Below, one piece after another: positions 1 to 5,304 of a DNA stretch of 6,136 nucleotides. The stretch is from Gallionellales bacterium CG03_land_8_20_14_0_80_55_15 (GTDB taxonomy: Bacteria; Pseudomonadota; Gammaproteobacteria; Burkholderiales; Gallionellaceae). The notes below the pieces were generated by a model. It was not told the origin of the DNA, ran no database searches, and was given only the letters and a program-made list of their open reading frames with translations. The translations under genes were made by a program, and so were the position numbers. The stretch lies in contig PEUR01000146.1 of the NCBI GenBank assembly GCA_002780675.1, positions 1-6,136 of the forward strand, written 5' to 3'. Positions within the stretch are counted from its first letter, which is position 1, and each line of letters opens with the position of its first letter.

Positions 1-621
1 GACGCGTTGGTCATCCTCACCGATCAGGATGGACTATTCACCGCCGACCCACGCCGCGACCCGACGGCCACGCTGGTTTGCTCCGCACAAGCCGGTGATG
101 CCCAACTGGAAGACATGGCGGGGGGAGCGGGTAGCGCCATCGGTCGTGGCGGGATGCTCACCAAGATTCTCGCGGCGAAACGCGCGGCGCACAGTGGCGC
201 ACATACCGTCATCGCCTCAGGCCACGAACCCGATGTCCTGCTGCGTCTGTTCGATGGGGTCAGCATCGGCACACTGCTGAGCGCGCCCGCCCTGAGCCTC
301 GCATCACGCAAACAGTGGCTGGCAGGACATCTGCAAGTAACGGGCAAGCTGGTACTGGACGACGGCGCAATCAAGGCCTTGCGCCATGACGGCAAGAGCC
401 TGTTACCGATAGGCGTTAAACAGGTATTCGGGGAATTCCAGCGCGGCGCGGTGGTGGCTTGCGTGAACGAACGGGGCGATGACATCGCGCGCGGACTGGT
501 GAACTACAGCGCCGATGAATCACGCCGCATCATAGGTCATGCCAGCCACGAAATCGTCTCCCTGCTAGGTTACGGCGGCGATACGGAAATCATCCATCGA
601 GACAACCTTGTCCTGCTTTGA
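1..621 (+). CDS. proB: Glutamate 5-kinase, C-terminal part (5' end outside window)
   Basis: ProB phosphorylates L-glutamate with ATP to gamma-glutamyl phosphate, the first and normally proline-inhibited step of cytoplasmic proline synthesis. The reading frame is open from base 1 (D-A-L-V-I-L-T-D), so the gene enters from the left. About 206 residues are visible of a family length near 370. Visible residues 1-95 or so are the end of the amino-acid-kinase domain: the LTDQDGLF segment at 5-13, and IGRGGMLTK at about 47-55, matching the GTGGMxTK nucleotide-binding loop of E. coli ProB with R for T. From about residue 100 to the end lies a PUA domain ([14 protein letters not shown], then GLVNYSADE, ending in HRDNLVLL), typical of full-length proteobacterial ProB. 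The stop is TGA at 619-621. The next gene converges on it from the other strand, so no operon partner is visible. Identity is secure; only the N-terminus is missing. Confidence 0.95.
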   Translation, partial: DALVILTDQDGLFTADPRRDPTATLVCSAQAGDAQLEDMAGGAGSAIGRGGMLTKILAAKRAAHSGAHTVIASGHEPDVLLRLFDGVSIGTLLSAPALSLASRKQWLAGHLQVTGKLVLDDGAIKALRHDGKSLLPIGVKQVFGEFQRGAVVACVNERGDDIARGLVNYSADESRRIIGHASHEIVSLLGYGGDTEIIHRDNLVLL

Positions 622-775
622 GCCAGACAAGATTGCGATGAAGCCAAACCTGCACAGCAAGTTGGGGTGAATCACAATCGAGCCTTGTTGCAAACCAACC
701 GTCACGAGTTAATTCGCCAGGACACAAACGCCAATTGATGTCTACATCAGCAAAATGGTGCGATAAATCGTGCCG
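622..775. other. Convergent intergenic gap with two small hairpins
   Basis: These 154 bp separate the 3' ends of proB and the diguanylate cyclase gene. I see no coding sequence. Two inverted repeats lie close to the cyclase end. TGATG/CATCA with a 4-base loop occupies 736-749. GGTGCGAT/ATCGTGCC occupies 757-774 and forms eight pairs including two G-U wobbles when read as plus-strand RNA. Neither is followed by a run of T on either strand, so neither is a classical intrinsic terminator. A third weak inverted repeat (CTTGTC 607-612, GACAAG 626-631) straddles the proB stop codon. How transcription ends here is not evident from the sequence. Confidence 0.4.
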
Positions 776-1744
776 CTACACTTGCCCGTAAGTCAAAATT
801 CCTACCCGGTTGCGACCCTCTGCCTTGGCGTGGTATAGCGCATTGTCAGCCGTTTTGAGCAATGTCTCAGCCGACATTTCACGATCGGGATAAACACTGC
901 AAACACCGCAACTTACCGTCACATAGACATGTTCAGAATCTTCATGTGGGATTTTTAGTGCGGCGACATGCTGGCATATCCGGTTAGCCACCCAGGAAGC
1001 ACCATCCTCATCGGTGTCACCCAGTATCATGACAAACTCTTCGCCACCATAGCGCGCCACCAAGTCAGCAGGGCGCGGCGCTGAACGGGACAGCTGGTCG
1101 GCAATTTCCTTGAGACAATCGTCACCCGCCTGGTGCCCATACCGATCATTGTATTTCTTGAAATTATCCACATCGAGCATGACGATGGAAATGGGTTTCT
1201 TGAGCCGCAAACAGCGCCGCCACTCCCGCCCCAGCGATTCATCGAACATGCGGCGATTGGCGATACCCGTCAGCCCGTCTGTCATCGAGAGCCTTTGCAA
1301 CGCCTGATTAGCCTCATTCAACTGTCCAGTCAGTTTGACCAGCGCGCGCTGCATCTGCACCAGACGATACATCGCCCGAATTTTGGCCTGTAGCACCACA
1401 CTGCCGACCGGCTTCATGAGGTAGTCATCCCCGCCGACTTCGATGCCGTGCGCCAGATCTTCGTCCCTGGCCATGACACTCAAAAAGATGATCGCAGTCC
1501 AGTCTTCCTTACCTTGCAGGTGACGAATTTTTTTGGCTATTTCATAGCCAGAGGTATCCGGCAGAATGATGTCGAGCAGCACAATGTCGGGACGCTGGCT
1601 GTGGTACATAGCAACTGCGTCATTGCCATTTTCCGCGATGAGCGGATGCACACCAATTTCTTCGAGATAACCCGTGATGGCCTTGATGGCAACCTTGCTG
1701 TCTTCTACCACCAGCACTTTCAAATTACCTAGTTTTTTCGCCAC
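776..1744 (-). CDS. Response regulator with diguanylate cyclase output (REC-GGDEF, WspR-like)
   Basis: A 322-residue cytoplasmic protein predicted to make cyclic di-GMP from two GTP when its receiver domain is phosphorylated. REC spans about 8-125: acidic pocket E14-D15, phospho-acceptor D58 (in RPDIVLLDIILPD), switch S89, aromatic Y108 and K111-P112. A helical, heptad-like linker (about 125-152) leads to the GGDEF domain, which opens with MTDGLTGIANRR (154-165). The metal-binding aspartate is D191 (DVDNFKKYND) and the active-site signature is GGEEF at 233-237. R224-P-A-D227 sits nine residues before the signature, the RxxD inhibitory I-site as in PleD, so product inhibition is expected. All catalytic residues are present, so the enzyme should be active. 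The start is GTG at 1744-1742, with a modest GAAAGAGA ribosome site four bases upstream; no better start keeps the REC beta-1 strand. It lies 57 bp downstream of the unknown gene, same strand. No partner kinase is in the window. Domain assignment is certain; the process controlled is unknown. Confidence 0.95.
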   Translation of the reverse strand: MAKKLGNLKVLVVEDSKVAIKAITGYLEEIGVHPLIAENGNDAVAMYHSQRPDIVLLDIILPDTSGYEIAKKIRHLQGKEDWTAIIFLSVMARDEDLAHGIEVGGDDYLMKPVGSVVLQAKIRAMYRLVQMQRALVKLTGQLNEANQALQRLSMTDGLTGIANRRMFDESLGREWRRCLRLKKPISIVMLDVDNFKKYNDRYGHQAGDDCLKEIADQLSRSAPRPADLVARYGGEEFVMILGDTDEDGASWVANRICQHVAALKIPHEDSEHVYVTVSCGVCSVYPDREMSAETLLKTADNALYHAKAEGRNRVGILTYGQV

Positions 1745-1748
1745 GAAA

Positions 1749-1756
1749 TCTCTTTC
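1749..1756 (-). promoter_or_regulatory. Weak ribosome binding site of the REC-GGDEF gene
   Basis: On the minus strand, GAAAGAGA lies four bases before the GTG codon at 1744-1742. It matches the Shine-Dalgarno consensus only partly. With a GTG start, this suggests modest translation, which is plausible for a diguanylate cyclase. It supports the GTG as start, because the frame offers no ATG before the REC domain begins. Confidence 0.4.
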
Positions 1757-1787
1757 AATCTTTTTTTAAGATAAGCACATCGCCTCA

Positions 1788-1800
1788 CGCGTGACACGCG
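1788..1800. repeat. Short GC-rich inverted repeat between two minus-strand genes
   Basis: CGCGT-GAC-ACGCG forms a 5-bp perfect stem with a 3-base loop, lying just after the stop of the unknown gene (TGA at 1804-1802) and before the cyclase start. On the minus strand it is followed by TGAGGCG and, further on, a run of A rather than T. It is therefore not a typical intrinsic terminator. It could be an mRNA 3' stabiliser or an operator, or it may be chance. Confidence 0.3.
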
Positions 1801-1801
1801 C

Positions 1802-2311
1802 TCAAGTCACTGCCTGCAAAATTTTCACAATGATGTTTAATTGGCTGGCGGCCGCTTCTACCGCGCCATTCAGCAACGACTCGTCGTAACCACCCGCGAG
1901 TGGCGGAAGCGGATGTAACACCAGGACTTTTTCAGAAAAATCATGCACAGTCTTGAAGTGGCTATCGGCATCGCACACCAATGGCAGAGGGTTAATCGCC
2001 TGTAGATACAACATGCCGCCACGCAAAGCGACGGCCAGCAAATAAAAATCGGTGTCCCTGGAAGAAACCCGGGGATCGCGGACTTCATAATATTGTGCAG
2101 GCAGATCAACCGCCTGACGGGCAGAGATACCCCATTGTCTGGCGATCGCTTCAACGAAAGTTTGCGCCTGATTGAGTTGTGGCGCGAGGGTGATGTGATA
2201 GTGGCCGGGGCGCTCGATGATGACCGGATTATCCAGTATCACGGGCTTACCCCTGCGTATAGCGAGAATGACGACAGTAAAGAGTGTAATCAGTAACAGT
2301 GACTCGCCCAT
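1802..2311 (-). CDS. Uncharacterised membrane-anchored protein
   Basis: I do not recognise this 169-residue protein. It starts with one hydrophobic helix (about residues 4-18, ESLLLITLFTVVILAI) followed directly by RRGK, which by the positive-inside rule predicts a short N-terminus outside and the rest in the cytoplasm. The remaining 150 residues look folded and soluble: mixed alpha/beta composition, no internal repeat, two further modestly hydrophobic patches (about 90-113 and 155-166), and no known catalytic motif that I can see. ATG at 2311-2309 was chosen because GGAAG lies seven bases upstream. A longer GTG start at 2374 would overlap the end of pbpG by 43 bases and put about 21 polar residues before the helix. 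It follows pbpG after 20 bp, so the two are very probably co-transcribed. The long open frame, start signals and operon position make it a real gene. A role at the envelope is only an inference from context. Confidence 0.8.
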   Translation of the reverse strand: MGESLLLITLFTVVILAIRRGKPVILDNPVIIERPGHYHITLAPQLNQAQTFVEAIARQWGISARQAVDLPAQYYEVRDPRVSSRDTDFYLLAVALRGGMLYLQAINPLPLVCDADSHFKTVHDFSEKVLVLHPLPPLAGGYDESLLNGAVEAAASQLNIIVKILQAVT

Positions 2312-2318
2312 GAACGGA

Positions 2319-2323
2319 CTTCC
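2319..2323 (-). promoter_or_regulatory. Shine-Dalgarno site that fixes the start of the unknown gene
   Basis: GGAAG on the minus strand lies seven bases before ATG 2311-2309, inside the 20-bp gap after the pbpG stop. It decides in favour of this ATG over the upstream in-frame GTG at 2374. Confidence 0.6.
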
Positions 2324-2331
2324 GATAGAAA

Positions 2332-3282
2332 TTAAAAACGGCGTGATTCCATTGGATTGGCGGCTTCTATCCACTGCTTAACACGATTGGCATCGCCAAT
2401 ACGGGTACGCTTTCCAACCGAATCCAGCAACACGATGATAACGGGGCGTTCCAGAATTTTTGCCTGCATGACCAGACAGCGCCCCGCCTCATTGATAAAG
2501 CCAGTTTTGCTCACGCCGATGTCCCAGGAAGCGTTTTTCACCAGCGGATTGGTATTGTTATAACGCAATTCGCGTCCGCGCATCCCCTCCACCGAATGCG
2601 TGGCGGTCGTGGTGTATTGATGAATCAACGCGTAATTACGCGCGGCTCCCACCATTTTGACCAGATCGCGTGCGGTCGAAACATTTTCGCTAGTCAAACC
2701 GGTAGGGTCACGAAAAATGGTCTCTGTCATCCCCAATTGGCGCGCCTTGGCATTCATTGCCGCAACTGCCGCCCGGGTGCCGCCGGGATAATTGCGCGCC
2801 AATGCCGCTGCGGCTCGATTCTCCGAAGACATCAACGCCAGCTTGAGCATCTCGCTACGCGTAAAAGTCGTACCGATGCTCAGGCGGGAGTGCGTACCTT
2901 TCAAACTATCAAGATCGGCCACGTCCACGCTAATCTCTTCATCCATATCCGGTTTGGCATCCAGCACCACCATCGCCGTCATCAGCTTGGTGATGGACGC
3001 GATGGGGGCAACTGCATCAGGATTTTTGGTATACAAAGGGCGCTGCGAATTTTCGTCATAAATCAAGGCGATAGACGAAAGCAGCTTGGGGCCGGAAGCA
3101 GATTGAAACGATACATTGCTAAGCCCCTTGTGCGAGGAAGCCGCAACACGGCGCGAATGGACTTGCGCTACCTGTTGGTGATGCTTGTGGAAATGAACGG
3201 CAATACGCTTGTGATGTCGTTCGCCCGCTTGCGCAGTAAAAGCAAAACCGGACAACACACATATCAGCAATAGTTTTTTCAT
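2332..3282 (-). CDS. pbpG: Periplasmic D-alanyl-D-alanine endopeptidase (PBP7 family)
   Basis: A low-molecular-mass penicillin-binding protein expected to cut D-Ala-meso-DAP cross-links in periplasmic peptidoglycan. It has 316 residues, close to E. coli PBP7. A signal peptide (MKKLLLICVLSGFAFTAQA, likely cut after A19) is followed by an unusual His/Lys-rich stretch (about 20-42) and a linker. The peptidase S11 domain then holds all three active-site motifs: S96-I-T-K99 (nucleophile and general base), S153-E-N155, and K259-T-G261. Flanking segments PIASITKLMTAMVVLDA, LALMSSENRAAAALA, YPGG, VSTARDL and GRCLVM match E. coli PBP7 closely from memory, which separates it from the DacA-type carboxypeptidases. 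ATG 3282-3280 was preferred over an upstream TTG at 3342 because a strong GGGAGAGGA site precedes it and the signal peptide then begins correctly. It lies 87 bp after the exporter gene and 20 bp before the unknown gene. The product should be active. Confidence 0.93.
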   Translation of the reverse strand: MKKLLLICVLSGFAFTAQAGERHHKRIAVHFHKHHQQVAQVHSRRVAASSHKGLSNVSFQSASGPKLLSSIALIYDENSQRPLYTKNPDAVAPIASITKLMTAMVVLDAKPDMDEEISVDVADLDSLKGTHSRLSIGTTFTRSEMLKLALMSSENRAAAALARNYPGGTRAAVAAMNAKARQLGMTETIFRDPTGLTSENVSTARDLVKMVGAARNYALIHQYTTTATHSVEGMRGRELRYNNTNPLVKNASWDIGVSKTGFINEAGRCLVMQAKILERPVIIVLLDSVGKRTRIGDANRVKQWIEAANPMESRRF

Positions 3283-3284
3283 GT

Positions 3285-3293
3285 TCCTCTCCC
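3285..3293 (-). promoter_or_regulatory. Strong ribosome binding site of pbpG
   Basis: GGGAGAGGA on the minus strand precedes ATG 3282-3280: the GGGAG core is six bases away and AGAGGA two bases away. It establishes the signal-peptide methionine as the translation start. Confidence 0.7.
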
Positions 3294-3314
3294 GATTACC
3301 CCCAACGAGCCAAA

Positions 3315-3342
3315 AGGATACCCTAAAAGCCAAATAAATCAA
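3315..3342 (-). promoter_or_regulatory. Candidate sigma-70 promoter of pbpG
   Basis: On the minus strand, TTGATT (3342-3337; 4 of 6 bases of TTGACA) and TATCCT (3320-3315; 4 of 6 of TATAAT) are separated by 16 bp. Transcription would begin near 3308, giving a leader of about 26 bases. The -35 hexamer lies inside the last of three TATTGATTT repeats. The match is moderate in an AT-rich stretch where chance matches are easy, so pbpG may instead be read from the exporter promoter. Confidence 0.35.
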
Positions 3343-3375
3343 TAGAGAAAGAAATCAATAGCCAATAAATCAATA
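3330..3375 (-). repeat. Three tandem TATTGATTT repeats
   Basis: Read on the minus strand, three adjacent units of 15-16 bp occur: TATTGATTTATTGGC (3375-3361), TATTGATTTCTTTCTC (3360-3345) and TATTGATTTATTTGGC (3344-3329). Each begins with the identical 9-mer TATTGATTT at 3375-3367, 3360-3352 and 3344-3336. Units 1 and 3 differ only by one extra T. The first unit overlaps the TGA stop of the exporter gene. The array is markedly more AT-rich than its surroundings. It could be a protein-binding array controlling pbpG, or residue of slippage duplication. Confidence 0.7.
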
Positions 3376-5166
3376 ACTAGGGCGCGCTATCTCTTCTCTT
3401 TTCTGAAGTTCCCACATCTGCGCATAGCTACCGTTACATTCGAGCAATTCACGATGCGTACCCCGCTCGATAATTTGACCTTTATCCATTACCAGAATCT
3501 GGTCGGCATCCACCACGGTAGACAAGCGATGCGCGATGATTAAGGTAGTCCGATTCTGTGCGATAGCGCGCAGCTCTGCCTGGATTGCCTGTTCCGATTT
3601 CGAGTCCAGCGCCGAGGTCGCTTCGTCAAAAATAAGAATTACCGGATTTTTTAATATCGCCCGCGCGATTGCCACGCGCTGCTTCTCGCCACCGGATAAT
3701 TTCAGTCCGCGTTCGCCTACTCGCGTATCGTAACCTTGCGGCAAAGATTCAATAAAATCATGGATATGCGCAGCTTGTGCTGCCGCGATAACCGCTTCGC
3801 GGCTGGCTTCAGGTCGGCCATAGGCAATATTGTAATAAACCGTGTCGTTAAACAGCACCGTGTCCTGCGGCACGATACCGATGGCGGCGCGCAGCGTCGT
3901 TTGTGTCACGCTGCGAATATCCTGACCGTTGATAGAAATACTGCCGTCATGCACATCATAAAAACGGTACAGCAAACGCGACAGGGTGGACTTGCCCGCC
4001 CCGCTGGAACCGACCACCGCCAGCGTGTGCCCGGCGGGAATCACGAAACTCACCTCGAACAGAATCTGTCGGTCTGCGTTATAGCCAAAATTAACTTGCT
4101 CGAAACGCACGTCAGCCTGCCCCTCAATCAGGGCTTGCGCGCCCGGCGCATCGGCCACTTCACGCTGCTCGTGCATCAGGCTGAACATCTTTTCCATATC
4201 CGCCAGCGCATGACGTATCTCGCGATAGACAAAGCCCAGAAAATGCAGCGGCATGTACAACTGCAACATGAACACGTTTACCAGCACCAAATCGCCCAGG
4301 GTCATCGTGCCTTTGACAACCTCGTCAGCCGCCAGCCACATCAACGCCGTGACCCCGAAGGCAATGATGATGCTTTGCCCGGAATTGAGCAAAGCCAACG
4401 AAGTCTGATTACTGATGGCAGCCGTCTCCCATTGCGCCATGTTCTGGTCGTAACGTTCCGCCTCATACCGCTCATTGCCGAAATACTTGACCGTTTCGTA
4501 GTTCAGCAAGCTGTCTATAGCGCGGCTATTTGCTCTGGAATCCAGTTCGTTCATGAAGCGACGCACCCCCATGCGCCACTCGGTGACGTAAAGCGTAAAA
4601 GCGATGTAACAGACCAGTGTAACAAACGTAATTCCGGCGAACCACGCGTTGTATTTATTGAGCAAAATCGCCGCCACCAGACCGATCTCGAGCAGCGTTG
4701 GCAGAATGTTGAACAGCATGAAATTAAGCAGAAAGCCGATGCCGCGCGTACCGCGCTCGATGTCGCGCGAAACCCCGCCGGTTTGCTTGTCGAGATGAAA
4801 ACGCAGGCTGAGACTGTGCAAATGCTCGAACACCTGCAAAGCGACGCGGCGGATCGCGCGTTGCGTCACTTTGGCAAATACCGCATCGCGCAATTCGCCA
4901 AACAAGGTGCTAAACAAACGTAGTGCGCCGTAGCCCAGGATCAGAAATACCGGAATCACCAGTACCGCGTGGCTCTTGTCCAGGGCATCTATGATTTGCT
5001 TGAGTACCAGCGGCACGGTGACATTGGCGAGCTTGGCGAAGATCAGCAGCGTCATCGCCAGTATCACCCTGCCCTTGAATTCCATCAGATAGGGAATCAG
5101 CGAACGCAGTGCCTTCAAATCGCCGCGAGTAGCCTGTTCGGAAGAGGAGTGCGAATGAGAATGCAT
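3370..5166 (-). CDS. Atm1/ABCB7-type ABC exporter (fused permease and ATPase)
   Basis: A 598-residue half-transporter, expected to act as a homodimer in the inner membrane. The permease part (about 20-330) has six predicted helices and Atm1 hallmarks: RFHLDKQTGGVSRDIERGTRG (123-143), TEWRMGVRR (195-203) and the LNSGQ motif (260-264), whose N and Q, with the arginines of TEWRxxxRR, line the glutathione pocket in Atm1 structures. The ATPase part (about 350-590) is complete: Walker A GSSGAGKST (386-394), Q-loop Q434, signature LSGGE (490-494), Walker B VILIFDE (509-515) and H-loop H546. Family members export glutathione-linked sulfur or metal conjugates; the substrate here is inferred. The N-terminus is His/Ser-rich (MHSHSHSSSEQ). 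ATG 5166-5164 was chosen because a perfect TATAAT lies just upstream; the in-frame TTG at 5217 would precede that promoter. No clear Shine-Dalgarno is visible. The gene is divergent from the CHASE2 gene and upstream of pbpG. Confidence 0.93.
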   Translation of the reverse strand: MHSHSHSSSEQATRGDLKALRSLIPYLMEFKGRVILAMTLLIFAKLANVTVPLVLKQIIDALDKSHAVLVIPVFLILGYGALRLFSTLFGELRDAVFAKVTQRAIRRVALQVFEHLHSLSLRFHLDKQTGGVSRDIERGTRGIGFLLNFMLFNILPTLLEIGLVAAILLNKYNAWFAGITFVTLVCYIAFTLYVTEWRMGVRRFMNELDSRANSRAIDSLLNYETVKYFGNERYEAERYDQNMAQWETAAISNQTSLALLNSGQSIIIAFGVTALMWLAADEVVKGTMTLGDLVLVNVFMLQLYMPLHFLGFVYREIRHALADMEKMFSLMHEQREVADAPGAQALIEGQADVRFEQVNFGYNADRQILFEVSFVIPAGHTLAVVGSSGAGKSTLSRLLYRFYDVHDGSISINGQDIRSVTQTTLRAAIGIVPQDTVLFNDTVYYNIAYGRPEASREAVIAAAQAAHIHDFIESLPQGYDTRVGERGLKLSGGEKQRVAIARAILKNPVILIFDEATSALDSKSEQAIQAELRAIAQNRTTLIIAHRLSTVVDADQILVMDKGQIIERGTHRELLECNGSYAQMWELQKREEIARPSY

Positions 5167-5193
5167 GGTATGGAAGGAAAATAATGAACACCG

Positions 5194-5199
5194 ATTATA
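5194..5199 (-). promoter_or_regulatory. Candidate -10 box of the exporter promoter
   Basis: A perfect TATAAT on the minus strand (5199-5194), 27 bases upstream of ATG 5166-5164, gives a leader of roughly 20 bases. No good TTGACA-like -35 hexamer lies at 16-18 bp; nearby matches have the wrong spacing. An activator may therefore be needed, possibly bound at the repeats around 5219-5270. The box supports the ATG over the upstream TTG at 5217. Confidence 0.45.
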
Positions 5200-5234
5200 G
5201 CGCCTGAGCGGAATCAAGCCGGAAATTTACCGGA

Positions 5235-5270
5235 TGTCATGACAGACAAGTCCGGCGTGTCAGCTTGTCA
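5235..5270. promoter_or_regulatory. Repeat cluster, candidate operator in the divergent region
   Basis: The stretch holds a perfect 10-bp palindrome, TGTCATGACA (5235-5244), then two more TGTCA copies (5258-5262 and 5266-5270). An inverted repeat GACAAG (5245-5250) / CTTGTC (5264-5269) has a 13-base loop. Three CCGG tetramers nearby (5219, 5230 and 5252) are spaced 11 and 22 bp apart, on the same helical face. Lying between two divergent starts, this is a reasonable place for a regulator to act on either gene. No known regulator consensus is recognised. Confidence 0.35.
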
Positions 5271-5272
5271 GG

Positions 5273-5278
5273 CATAAT
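5273..5278 (+). promoter_or_regulatory. Weak candidate -10 box for the CHASE2 gene
   Basis: CATAAT (5 of 6 bases of TATAAT) lies 26 bases upstream of ATG 5305. No acceptable -35 hexamer is found at 16-18 bp. TTGTCA at 5265-5270 is only two bases away and cannot serve as one. The call is tentative. Confidence 0.25.
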
Positions 5279-5304
5279 ACGACATCATTTTTTCACCCTT
5301 AGCC

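Noticed and set aside
24..485. Minus-strand open frame (153 codons) opposite proB
   Set aside because: It is a shadow of proB, with low-complexity Ser/Pro/Ala/Arg composition and no motif.
607..631. CTTGTC/GACAAG hairpin across the proB stop as a terminator
   Set aside because: The stem is only 6 bp with a 13-base loop and no following T-run, which is too weak for an intrinsic terminator.
2596..3273. Plus-strand open frame (225 codons) opposite pbpG
   Set aside because: It is fully antisense to pbpG, rich in R, G and H, has no domain or convincing ribosome site, and is explained by the codon pattern of pbpG.
3283..3342. N-terminal extension of PbpG from the TTG at 3342
   Set aside because: It would add 20 residues before a standard signal peptide and start within the AT-rich repeats. 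The ATG at 3282 has a strong Shine-Dalgarno.
3330..3375. AT-rich repeats as a CRISPR array or plasmid-type iteron origin
   Set aside because: The units are 15-16 bp with no spacers, only three copies occur, and no cas or rep gene is nearby.
3736..4923. Long plus-strand open frame (395 codons) opposite the ABC exporter
   Set aside because: It lies wholly antisense to a clear transporter with intact motifs, shows no recognisable domain, and its composition (many R, Q, H) is typical of reverse-frame shadows.
5167..5217. N-terminal extension of the exporter from the TTG at 5217
   Set aside because: The perfect TATAAT box at 5199-5194 lies downstream of that codon, and the added 17 residues do not resemble the family's N-terminus.
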